From CAYNUJ01 sp964573255 (GTDB lineage: Bacteria; Bacteroidota; Ignavibacteria; Ignavibacteriales; Melioribacteraceae): 64,000 nucleotides of DNA. Location: positions 41,223 through 105,222 of the forward strand of contig CAZNJB010000006.1 of the NCBI GenBank assembly GCA_964573255.1, read 5' to 3'. This document shows positions 8,433 to 17,216 of the stretch, piece after piece (position 1 is the stretch's first letter; each line of letters starts with the position of its first letter). Both the position numbers and the translations under genes were made by a program. The notes beneath the pieces are model-generated. The model ran no database searches. It saw nothing but the letters and a program-made list of their open reading frames with translations, and was not told where the DNA came from.

Positions 8433-8470
8433 GTTTCATTTTGATATACTAATTAGGGAGGATCAAAAAT

Positions 8471-8989
8471 ATGGCTTTAATTGATATTGTTTATAAAAGT
8501 TTACTTTTGTTTTCATCTATTTTTATAGGGGTTCTAATCATTTCATATGTTTCATACAAGATTAAAAATAAAGGTAAAGCTCTCAACCCTCATTTACAGA
8601 CAGAACTGGAAGATAATATGCCAGGACAACTATTTCAGGCTCAAAAACAATTTATGACAACCAGCATCTACTCAGAATCCGGCATTATACCTTCAGAGAC
8701 CTATCACAAAAACCATATTACTTCACCGCAATATGAACCGGCAAACACAAACATCAACGAACAGAAAAAGTTAAGATATACAAAAGTAGATGTTTTACAT
8801 CATCCCTCTTCAAAAAAACACACATCCAGAAAACCCTCTTCAACTTATTATATCCAAAAAGATAATATTTCCAACCTCTATTCCGATAAAACAAAATACG
8901 GAAGCTATTGCCTGTCTTCGGCAAATATATTAAATTACTATGATGATAATAACGATAATGAATTTTATTTGTTTAGAACCAAATATTAA
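8471..8989 (+). CDS. Single-span membrane protein with hydrophilic tail (paralogue of next gene)
   Basis: A 172-residue protein of unknown function. Residues 1-30 (MALIDIVYKSLLLF... ISYVSYKIKNK) form an N-terminal membrane helix; the remainder is hydrophilic, rich in Ser, Asn, Lys and Tyr, and looks disordered. Only the N-terminal ~35 residues match the next gene. GGGAGG lies 9 bases before the ATG, supporting the start. A candidate sigma-54 promoter with two upstream inverted repeats precedes it, so its expression may be conditional. No enzyme motif was seen. Confidence 0.7.
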   Translation: MALIDIVYKSLLLFSSIFIGVLIISYVSYKIKNKGKALNPHLQTELEDNMPGQLFQAQKQFMTTSIYSESGIIPSETYHKNHITSPQYEPANTNINEQKKLRYTKVDVLHHPSSKKHTSRKPSSTYYIQKDNISNLYSDKTKYGSYCLSSANILNYYDDNNDNEFYLFRTKY

Positions 8990-9069
8990 GCGGGATTATT
9001 AAATCTTATTTAATATAAAATTATAGCTTCTGCATATTTTTATTTTAGCAGAAAGAAGGAGATCTTTAA

Positions 9070-9693
9070 TTGGACTTAATTGAAATAGTAACGAAAAGTC
9101 TAACATACTTTGCTATTCTTGCGATAATAGTCATTGTCGGCTCTTATGTATCGTACAAGGTTAGAAAAAAATTAACCGGAGAAAAATTACCATATGAAGA
9201 CGATCTAGAGAAAGCCAAAGCTGCTGCAAAGGCTAGCAAATCACAAGCTAAGAAGCAGAAAAAACCTTCTGAGGCAAAATCCGATGATGAAAAGGATCTC
9301 AAAAAGCCCGTAATTATACACTCTTCTTCGGTTAAACATATCCATGTAAAGAAAAAAATTTCAGATAAAACCGGAACCAATCAAATTACCGAGGAAGATT
9401 ATAGACGTAAAAAGGCTGAATATGAGAGGAGGAAAAAGAGAAAATCCACTCAAATGTTTACCCGCAAACATAGAATCCAAATAGTGAATAAAAATTATAC
9501 TTCTCCCCCTGTTTCCGATTTGGAAACTAAAACACCAACTTATGAAAAGGTTAGAACTAGAAAATCGGAAGAAACAATAAGTCCTAAGAAAAAGAAAAAA
9601 TTACAGTCTCTCGATGAAAACGTATTGGATAAATACGCTGCCGAAGATGACGATCAATTCTTCACATTAAAACCTGGAAAAAAAGACGATTAA
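9070..9693 (+). CDS. Single-span membrane protein with charged tail (paralogue of previous gene)
   Basis: A 207-residue protein starting with TTG; AAGGAG lies 10 bases upstream and the N-terminus (DLIEIVTKSLTYFAIL... SYVSYKVRKKL) aligns with the previous gene only from this codon. After the helix (about 8-27) comes a highly charged tail, with Lys/Glu-rich stretches and the sequence EEDYRRKKAEYERRKKRK near 115-132, probably helical. The two genes are separated by 80 bases that include a small inverted repeat TTCTGC/GCAGAA (9028-9053). Tails share almost nothing. Function unknown. Confidence 0.7.
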   Translation: MDLIEIVTKSLTYFAILAIIVIVGSYVSYKVRKKLTGEKLPYEDDLEKAKAAAKASKSQAKKQKKPSEAKSDDEKDLKKPVIIHSSSVKHIHVKKKISDKTGTNQITEEDYRRKKAEYERRKKRKSTQMFTRKHRIQIVNKNYTSPPVSDLETKTPTYEKVRTRKSEETISPKKKKKLQSLDENVLDKYAAEDDDQFFTLKPGKKDD

Positions 9694-9716
9694 TTCAGTC
9701 TTTTCTGCAAGTTTAT

Positions 9717-10733
9717 TTATTTTTTAGGAAGTCTTTCCAAATATGAACTATTACTCAAGACTGCAAAAGTCTCCGTAGCTTTTAATTCATCTATACTTAA
9801 ACAATTCATATAACTCATTGCCGATCTCAAGCCATCGGAAATTGAATTCACTACATGTTCAACGTTTCCTTTATAAGGTATCATAGTTTCTTCCCCTTCA
9901 ATGAATTCATTTTTCATCTTAACACCGAATGATGCCGATCCTCTATACTTTTTCCACAGCTGATCATTATATTTTATTACTTCACCCGGAGCTTCCCTTG
10001 TGCCGGCCAACATTCTACCCAGCATAACTACATCTGCACCAAGAGCAATCGCTTTTGCTACATCACCCGGGGATTTGATCCCGCCATCTGCAATTAAAGC
10101 GATTTTTAAATTATCCTTCTCCCGCGCAAAGTAAGCATCGAGTAACGAGGAAACTTGACCTATTCCTATTCCCGTTTGGATTGATGTAGTACAAACACTC
10201 CCGCCGCCAATACCAATCCGTACGGCATCAGCACCTGCATTCACTAAATCCTTCAATGTATCACCGCAAGCAATATTACCTACCATTACGGGAACGCCAT
10301 ATTTACTTTTAATTTCCTCACATTTATTTAATACCATTCTATTATTTGCATTTGCTGTATCAATACAAATCAATATGTTTTTGGAAGCTAAATATTCAAT
10401 AACACTCTCTTCTGTATTTAAGCCTACGGAAACAGCTTTAATTTTTTGAGCAGTTTCTTCATCATTCAACACATCAGAAAGGGATGAATCGAATCTGTTA
10501 AGAACCCCAAGGCACCCCATCGAATCCAAAGCCTTAGCCATTTCAATTCCTGTAACCGTATCCATAGGACTTGAAAGAACCGGCAAAGACAATTCCAAAT
10601 TAATAAAATTAGTTTGCGTGTTAGCTTCTACTCTGCTTTTAATTTGGGAAATTTGTGTTGGAACCAGACTAATATCATCGTAAGTTAAGGAAAGAGAATA
10701 ATTGTTTAAATCCGCTTTAGAATAAATCTTCAT
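9717..10733 (-). CDS. guaC: GMP reductase (IMPDH/GMPR family)
   Basis: Likely catalyses NADPH-dependent deamination of GMP to IMP in purine salvage. The 338-residue TIM barrel lacks the CBS domains of IMP dehydrogenase, matching GMPR length. The catalytic-cysteine loop reads GIGGGSVCTTS near residues 172-182, and the C-terminal stretch ETMIPYKGNVEHVV followed by DGLRSAMSYMN resembles GMPR more than the IMPDH flap. Odd points are Gly for the usual Pro in the GxGxGS loop and Ser for the Arg after CTT. A CBS-less IMP dehydrogenase is the alternative. It converges on the preceding plus-strand gene with 23 bases between. Confidence 0.75.
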   Translation of the reverse strand: MKIYSKADLNNYSLSLTYDDISLVPTQISQIKSRVEANTQTNFINLELSLPVLSSPMDTVTGIEMAKALDSMGCLGVLNRFDSSLSDVLNDEETAQKIKAVSVGLNTEESVIEYLASKNILICIDTANANNRMVLNKCEEIKSKYGVPVMVGNIACGDTLKDLVNAGADAVRIGIGGGSVCTTSIQTGIGIGQVSSLLDAYFAREKDNLKIALIADGGIKSPGDVAKAIALGADVVMLGRMLAGTREAPGEVIKYNDQLWKKYRGSASFGVKMKNEFIEGEETMIPYKGNVEHVVNSISDGLRSAMSYMNCLSIDELKATETFAVLSNSSYLERLPKK

Positions 10734-10749
10734 TTTTAGCTCCGCTTAT

Positions 10750-12585
10750 TTATATTAATTTTTCTAATTTATTTAACAGAGAATTAAATTTATCTACAAC
10801 CGCTAAAATTGGTTCCGAAACGGTCATATCCACACCCGCATCCTTCAGAATATCGATTGAGTACTTTGAACTTCCGCTTTTCAGAAATTCCAAGTATCTA
10901 TCGACTGCCGGTTTGCCTTCGGTGATTATATTCTTAGCTAAGGTTTCAGAAGCAGCAAAACCTGTCGCATACTGATAAACATAAAAATTGTAATAGAAAT
11001 GAGGAACGCGAGCCCAAGTATATTTTTCTTCCTCATCAACAATCATTTCATTTCCCCAATATTCAGAATACAATTTTCCGTAAAGATCACATAAGGAATC
11101 GGGTGTATGAGCTTCTCCCCTTTCACTTATTTGATGCGTCAACATTTCGAATTCCGCAAATCTTGTTTGCCTGTAAAATGTTGTCACAGCATTTAAAAGA
11201 AACTTTTCGATTAGATATTTTTTCTCTTCCACACTGTTGGAGTTCTCTATTAAATAATTTAATAGCAAGGCTTCATTAGTTGTAGAAGCCACTTCTGCGA
11301 GAAATATTGTATAATCGGCATAGGGATAAGGCTGATTTTCTATTGTCAGATAGGAATGCAGACAATGTCCCATCTCGTGAGCAAGAGTAAAAACATCATT
11401 CAAATTATTGTTCCAATTCAGTAAAACGAATGGATGCACTCCGTATGTTGTACCTGAAGAATAAGCTCCTGCTCTTTTATTTTTTGTTTCGTATACATCA
11501 AGCCATCTATTGTCAAATGCATATTTTAATTGATCGATATATTCGCCGCCCATCGGTTCAAGAGCCTTTAAGACTATTTCTTTCCCTTCTTCGAATGAAT
11601 AGTCCTTTTGAATAGACGGAAATAAAGTAACATATGAATCGTACGGATGAAGTTCATCCAATTTTAATATCTTTTTCTTTAATGAAGCCCATCTTTGCAA
11701 TGGTTGCAAATTATCTTTCACAGACTTCACCAAATTAGTATAAACTTCTACCGGAATATTATTCGGCGTTAAAGCTGCTTCCAGAGTAGAGCCATAATTT
11801 CTAGCTTTTGCTTTGAATATACTAGCTTTAATATTTCCGTTGAACAGAGAACAAAAAGTATTTTTATGCTGAATTATAGGTTGATAAAATCCTTTGTAAA
11901 CTCTTTTCCTGTAATCCCTGTTATTCGAAAAAAGAGCTGCAGTATATCTTCCATGGGATATTTCGATTTCATTTCCGTTTTCATCTTCAACTTTAGGAAA
12001 AACTATATCCGCATTTTCCAGAAGACTGAAGGTGTTGTATGGGACATCGGTAACAGGCGATGCAAGAGCCATTAACCTCTCCTGCTCCTTCGGAAGTGTA
12101 TGCTTTTTAGTCCTAAATATATCTTCCAATTCGTGTTTATATATTTGAAGTTCCGGTTTTTCTTTCAAGAACTCTTCAATTCTGGATTCGGGAATTGTTA
12201 AAATTTCAGGTTTGACGAAAGAACCATATTCGGAAATATTTGCATAAAGGGTCAATACTTTGTCGTATCTTGCTTGTGCTTCCGAATCGCCCAAATCCAA
12301 GTCTTTAGACAGCATAGCATAAAGATAAACCTTTCCCATTTTAATTCCGATTTCCTCTTCAAATTTGAAACAGGAAAGGAATGTTTCGGCATTTTCGCCT
12401 AATCTATTTTCGAATTCTTTAATTTTAGCTGAATTCTCACTTAACCAATCGAAATCTTTTTGCCATTCTTCTTGACTTGAATAAATATCTTCTAATTTCC
12501 ATTTATACGATTCTTCTACCTGACTACGCGTTAATAACGCACCGGTTGATTCGGTAGAAAAATGATTTATAAATTCTCTAAACAT
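10750..12585 (-). CDS. pepF: Oligoendopeptidase F (M3 metallopeptidase)
   Basis: Cytosolic zinc peptidase that degrades short peptides. The zinc motif HEMGH (in TLAHEMGHCLHSYL) is present with the third ligand Glu about 25 residues on (FLAEVASTTNEALL), as in M3B peptidases. The frame is open to 12615, but the ATG at 12585 (MFREFINHF) is preferred because GGAG lies 6 bases before it and the longer form adds only 10 unconserved residues. The resulting 611 residues match the usual ~600. It lies 17 bases upstream of the GMP reductase on the same strand. Confidence 0.92.
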   Translation of the reverse strand: MFREFINHFSTESTGALLTRSQVEESYKWKLEDIYSSQEEWQKDFDWLSENSAKIKEFENRLGENAETFLSCFKFEEEIGIKMGKVYLYAMLSKDLDLGDSEAQARYDKVLTLYANISEYGSFVKPEILTIPESRIEEFLKEKPELQIYKHELEDIFRTKKHTLPKEQERLMALASPVTDVPYNTFSLLENADIVFPKVEDENGNEIEISHGRYTAALFSNNRDYRKRVYKGFYQPIIQHKNTFCSLFNGNIKASIFKAKARNYGSTLEAALTPNNIPVEVYTNLVKSVKDNLQPLQRWASLKKKILKLDELHPYDSYVTLFPSIQKDYSFEEGKEIVLKALEPMGGEYIDQLKYAFDNRWLDVYETKNKRAGAYSSGTTYGVHPFVLLNWNNNLNDVFTLAHEMGHCLHSYLTIENQPYPYADYTIFLAEVASTTNEALLLNYLIENSNSVEEKKYLIEKFLLNAVTTFYRQTRFAEFEMLTHQISERGEAHTPDSLCDLYGKLYSEYWGNEMIVDEEEKYTWARVPHFYYNFYVYQYATGFAASETLAKNIITEGKPAVDRYLEFLKSGSSKYSIDILKDAGVDMTVSEPILAVVDKFNSLLNKLEKLI

Positions 12586-12650
12586 TATATCTCCAAAAGA
12601 TTTTAAAAGAAACAAGCAAAAGTATTTTATTAGCTTATATCATCAAAATT

Positions 12651-13697
12651 TTATTCGGTTATTATTTTAGAATAATAAGGCATAGAATGAACACCAAGAA
12701 CATTTGCACAATTAATTCTGAGTTCATGATCTCCGGAAGGAATATCTTTCAATTCAATTATTAATTTACCCTCGTTAAAATTAAAATTATTCTTCACTAA
12801 AACCGAATCGAAATAAGCTTCAATACTGCTTGGATTTATTCCATGTTCATCTTTTATTTCCAATTCGAGATGCAGTTCATCATCTTCTAAAGAGCATTGT
12901 TCTTTTATCAATTTAATTTCAGGGAATCCGGTTGCAAAGAATTTTCCCAACCCCCGAAATATTCCCCACGCTTGAATTTGATTGAATTCTTTTTTTACAA
13001 GACGATTTTTTTCGAATCTATTTGTATAAAAAGCACACTCAACTAAAATTGCAGGGATCTCGGTTTCCCTTAAGACACTGAAACCTGCATCCGGATAAAT
13101 TATATAATCGGAATATGTGCCGTCGAAACTACCCAATCCTCCTGAATTTCTCATCACATATGCTAAATCCCTTTGAACATAACGTGCTAAATCGTGATTG
13201 AAAGGTTCATATTCAAAATAACCAGGTTTGGCATGATAGAAAGTTGCCGTATAATCAGTCCAAGTGTTTTCTTTTCTACCAGGAGCATTGTGGTGAATAC
13301 TAATAAAAAAATCGGCTCCACTTTCGTTAGCAAGTTTTGAACGCAACTTCAGGTCGACAGTTTTATCTGAGTCACGGGACATAATAACTTCTGCACCTGC
13401 AGCTTCCAAGTAATCTCTGAGAGCTAACGCAACATTTAAGTTTAAATCGGCCTCTACTAATAAACTGTCGTAACTATTATTCTTTCTGTCTTCCCCACCA
13501 TGACCGGGATCGATAAAAAACTTTTTCCCGGATAAATATTCGCTGTACTTTTCAATAACCTCTTCCCTTTTTGCAACATCCTCCCAATCTTTCGGCTTTT
13601 CATAGAATAATATACTTACATCAGTTTTAGTAGTTTCAACACCAGCACTACAGCTGATAATAATTAAAGATAAAATCAAAATTATTGTATTACGCAT
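12651..13697 (-). CDS. N-acetylmuramoyl-L-alanine amidase (Amidase_3), lipoprotein
   Basis: Zinc amidase that cuts the bond between MurNAc and the stem peptide. A lipoprotein signal (residues 1-16, lipobox IISC) places it on a membrane face of the envelope. The catalytic domain shows IDPGHGGED (first zinc His), the Glu of SLLVEADLNLN, and ISIHHNAPG (second zinc His), then the late EIPAILVECAFYTN with the catalytic Glu. After the ~230-residue domain comes a ~90-residue beta-rich C-terminal region. Total 348 residues. The start lies 3 bases after the helicase-nuclease stop, so it is the last gene of that run. Confidence 0.88.
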   Translation of the reverse strand: MRNTIILILSLIIISCSAGVETTKTDVSILFYEKPKDWEDVAKREEVIEKYSEYLSGKKFFIDPGHGGEDRKNNSYDSLLVEADLNLNVALALRDYLEAAGAEVIMSRDSDKTVDLKLRSKLANESGADFFISIHHNAPGRKENTWTDYTATFYHAKPGYFEYEPFNHDLARYVQRDLAYVMRNSGGLGSFDGTYSDYIIYPDAGFSVLRETEIPAILVECAFYTNRFEKNRLVKKEFNQIQAWGIFRGLGKFFATGFPEIKLIKEQCSLEDDELHLELEIKDEHGINPSSIEAYFDSVLVKNNFNFNEGKLIIELKDIPSGDHELRINCANVLGVHSMPYYSKIITE

Positions 13698-13700
13698 CTA

Positions 13701-16700
13701 TTAACCTCCGACAATGCATTTACCAAGTTTATTTGAGAATTGACATTTTACGCAATGTTCTAAATTCTTTTCATACCTATTATCTGAAATAGAGTCAATA
13801 ATTGAAGTCAATTTATTTTCAATTCGAATGAGCTCTTCATTCCCTATTATTTGTGAAATTGATTTTTCCGGTTCTCTTATGAATATAAGCATAACCTCTA
13901 TTTGTTCCACCTTTGGATATGCTTGTTTAACCAGATATGCATAAAATAACAATTGAATTTTATAAGTTTCCAATTTTTCTTCAGGAGATATATCCTGCAT
14001 CAAATCAGTTTTATAATCAACTACAATAATTTTATTTTCATTAAATATTATCTTATCCAAAATACCGTACAAATAATAAGCAGCCTTACGATAATAAATT
14101 TCTTGTTCATTTTTGAAATCAGTGAATGATTGAATTTTTTCATAAACATCGGAAGCATAAAAATTCGAAATTAGCTCGTTAATCTCTTCTTTTATTTTAT
14201 TGAATGAATCATCATCCGGTTCAAGCATCGACAAATCTTCGGTAATTATCTTCTCTATTTCAGAACCGTGAGCATTCTTCTCTAATATTTTATGTATTAA
14301 GGAACCCTTTATATTGGCGGGAATATCAACTTCCGAATTGTCTTCAAGTGAATTAAAATCATCATTAATAATATCCCGTTTTAGCAAAGACTGTAATTTT
14401 GAAAGCCCGTTATTATAAATTAAATCATATTTTAGCGGGCACTGATTAAAGACTGCTATTTTCGTAGCGGAAAATATTTCGTTTTTCGGATAATCTGATA
14501 TTGCTCCAGTTAAAAATTTAATTGCCTGAGATTCTTCATCACTTATTTTTGATGTTCCCTGCACATCATCAATCTCATATGTTACAGGAATTTGGAAAGA
14601 GATGATTTTTTCTTTTTTAGTAAAACCCGCAGCGGGATCCATAAAACTCAAACTCTCACGAATCGAAATATTATCCATATTCTGTTCGTATTTTAAAACC
14701 GATGAGAGTGCACCAAAATAGCTGAGCTTTTCAATCCTGCCTTTCGTTAAATCAGCGGTAATAAATATTTCTTCTTCAGCTCGAGTAAGAGCAACATAAA
14801 GCAAGCGATACTCCTCGGCTACTTGCCGCTTATTAAGATAGTATGAATACAAGCATGTGTGCGGTGTATGTTTAGGTTCACTGAAATAATAACTACCGGG
14901 ATAAGATTTTGTTACAAATCCGAATTCCTTATCCACCAGAATTGTTTTTGCTTGTACCGAATCCACGCGGAATTTAGAATTGGATTTGTAGAGAAATACA
15001 ACCGGAAATTCCAACCCTTTACTTTGGTGGATTGTCATCACCTTTATTTTATCTCCATCGGTAAATAATTCCGCTTGACTTTCATCAGTATCTTTCTCAA
15101 CAGCAGCATTAACGAACTCAACAAAATCATATAGAGTACTGAACGAATCGGATTGAAAAGAGACCGCCAAATCAATAAACTTTTCGATAGTAGCAAATTC
15201 TATTTCTGAGAATTCCCTTTTACTAATTGTCGCTATTATTCCTGTGCTTTCAATAATTTTCCTCAATAGATTTGCAATACTCTCACTCGAAGCCAATTGG
15301 ATATGTTCCTCGAGTATTTCAATAACAGCCCGATATTCTGTATGAGTTTGGGAGTATTTTTTCAGCTTTTCAAAATAACTTTTACCTGATAATAAATTTA
15401 TTTCATATATGACGGTATCCGGTAAATAAAAGAATGGCGAACGCAAAACGGATATTAACGCAGTATCATCAAATTTATTTATCAAAAAGGAAAGATAATT
15501 TTGAAAATCAATTATTATTTGATTTTCGTAAAATCCTTTACTTCCGATAACAGTGTAGGGGATTTCATATTTGCCCAAGCAGTCCGTCAATTCGGCAAAG
15601 TGACTGCGCTTTCTGCATAGTACGGCAATTTCGCCTGCACTTCTTCCTTTATTTAGCAATGATAATATTTTCTTTGCGGTAAGATTTGCTTCCGTTTCCT
15701 CTTTATCAGAATTTATAACAAATTCTATATTGCCTTCAAACTCGCTCACTTTAGAACAAATCAAGTCAGAAGCATTAACTTCGTTAAACTCTTCATTTGG
15801 TTGGTAGAATAATCTTCTAAAAATAAAATTTACAAACGCAGCTAAATTAGGAGCCAAACGGAAACTATGAGGCAGACTTAAAACTCCTTTTTCATCTGTG
15901 CTGGCTGCAATTTCATCGCGAGTTTTATAAAATATTTTTAAATCGGCTTCTCTGAAACTATAGATACTTTGCTTTTCATCTCCAACAATAAAGAGTTTAC
16001 CTTTTTTAAATTCTTCTATTAAAGGAAGAATAATTTCATATTGAATATCATTTGTATCCTGATATTCATCAACCATAATAAACTTAAATTTACCGGAAAG
16101 TTGTGCCCGCACCTCCTCTTTAGCCAGTAACTCCCTAGCTAAAAGTAGAATATCTTCAAAATCCAGAAAATTATTTCTTTTCTTGCGTAACTTATATTCC
16201 TTGTTTATTTGAGTAAACAACTCAGATAAATTTTTTACTACCTCAACTAAATTTCTTTCGACCTCTTGAAAATTAGAATCAAAATCAAGGAACTTTAATT
16301 CTTGAACATTCTTTTCAATTAAATCAACTTCTCCCCTGAAATTTTCTTTATCCTTTTTTTTCAAATAATTTTGGCTTCTTAACGAAAGCTTCTGTGTCAA
16401 AATAATCTTTTTTAGATTGTTAAAATCCATTAACAATTCGAACAAATTATCACTATTTAGCTCTAAGGAACTGTCTAAAAAGTTCTTTGCCTGTCTGGCA
16501 TATTCATTCGACGGATATGTAGAAAGCACAAAATCATTTATTGTTTTCGCACTGTAAAATATTTCCGCCAACATATCGCCAAATTGAGATATAAATTTTT
16601 CTTTGAAAATCCCTTCCCATTTTTCAATCAATTCATCCTCGGATGAATTTTGAATATCCTGTACAATTGCTTCGACTGTCTTTCTTTTGCCAAATAGTTT

Positions 16701-17216
16701 TTCAATTTCATTTACAAATAAATTTTTAGATCCGAAAAATCTTATCAATTCTTTGAGAGCAGTGTCGTCCTCATTCAATAATTGTGAATAAATATCTTCT
16801 ATGCTCTGCTGAAGCAATTCACCGGAATGTCTTTTATCGATAGGAGCAAAATTTATATCAAGATCTACGTAAGGTGCAAATTCTCTCAATAACTCAATAC
16901 AAAAGGAATGAATAGTGGAAATTTTAGCCGAAACAATTTGCCTGCGCATCCGTCGCAAAATAGAAATATCTTTTTCATCTTTCGCAAATTCCAGTCGTTC
17001 ATCAATTTCTTTAGTAATCCTGGTATATAATTCTCCCGCAGCTTTATCGGTAAATGTAATTGCAACAATGGAAGAAAGAGGAATTTCATTTTTCAAAACT
17101 ACTTCGACATATCTCTTTGCAAGAACAAATGTTTTGCCGGAGCCGGCATTTGCCGTTAACGCAATATGTTCATCATATTCAACGGCGGATTTTTGATATG
17201 GTGATAATTCCTTCAT
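13701..17216 (-). CDS. AddA/RecB-like helicase-nuclease with Fe-S-type cysteines
   Basis: A 1171-residue UvrD-type superfamily 1 helicase joined to a RecB-family nuclease, expected to process double-strand DNA ends. Helicase motifs: ANAGSGKT (Walker A, Lys28), ITFTDKAAGELYTRI, DEYQDT (about 380), SIYSFREAD and VMTIHQSKGLEFP. The C-terminal PD-(D/E)xK nuclease shows VVDYKTD near 1065. Four cysteines bracket the nuclease: one in FNQCPLKYDL (~925) and C1155, C1158, C1167, the pattern that holds a 4Fe-4S cluster in AddB. No AddB partner is adjacent. Its start overlaps the upstream kinase stop by 4 bases. Confidence 0.85.
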   Translation of the reverse strand: MKELSPYQKSAVEYDEHIALTANAGSGKTFVLAKRYVEVVLKNEIPLSSIVAITFTDKAAGELYTRITKEIDERLEFAKDEKDISILRRMRRQIVSAKISTIHSFCIELLREFAPYVDLDINFAPIDKRHSGELLQQSIEDIYSQLLNEDDTALKELIRFFGSKNLFVNEIEKLFGKRKTVEAIVQDIQNSSEDELIEKWEGIFKEKFISQFGDMLAEIFYSAKTINDFVLSTYPSNEYARQAKNFLDSSLELNSDNLFELLMDFNNLKKIILTQKLSLRSQNYLKKKDKENFRGEVDLIEKNVQELKFLDFDSNFQEVERNLVEVVKNLSELFTQINKEYKLRKKRNNFLDFEDILLLARELLAKEEVRAQLSGKFKFIMVDEYQDTNDIQYEIILPLIEEFKKGKLFIVGDEKQSIYSFREADLKIFYKTRDEIAASTDEKGVLSLPHSFRLAPNLAAFVNFIFRRLFYQPNEEFNEVNASDLICSKVSEFEGNIEFVINSDKEETEANLTAKKILSLLNKGRSAGEIAVLCRKRSHFAELTDCLGKYEIPYTVIGSKGFYENQIIIDFQNYLSFLINKFDDTALISVLRSPFFYLPDTVIYEINLLSGKSYFEKLKKYSQTHTEYRAVIEILEEHIQLASSESIANLLRKIIESTGIIATISKREFSEIEFATIEKFIDLAVSFQSDSFSTLYDFVEFVNAAVEKDTDESQAELFTDGDKIKVMTIHQSKGLEFPVVFLYKSNSKFRVDSVQAKTILVDKEFGFVTKSYPGSYYFSEPKHTPHTCLYSYYLNKRQVAEEYRLLYVALTRAEEEIFITADLTKGRIEKLSYFGALSSVLKYEQNMDNISIRESLSFMDPAAGFTKKEKIISFQIPVTYEIDDVQGTSKISDEESQAIKFLTGAISDYPKNEIFSATKIAVFNQCPLKYDLIYNNGLSKLQSLLKRDIINDDFNSLEDNSEVDIPANIKGSLIHKILEKNAHGSEIEKIITEDLSMLEPDDDSFNKIKEEINELISNFYASDVYEKIQSFTDFKNEQEIYYRKAAYYLYGILDKIIFNENKIIVVDYKTDLMQDISPEEKLETYKIQLLFYAYLVKQAYPKVEQIEVMLIFIREPEKSISQIIGNEELIRIENKLTSIIDSISDNRYEKNLEHCVKCQFSNKLGKCIVGG

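Noticed and set aside
9028..9053. Terminator between the two small membrane-protein genes
   Set aside because: Six-bp stem with a 14-base AT loop and no T-run; too weak.
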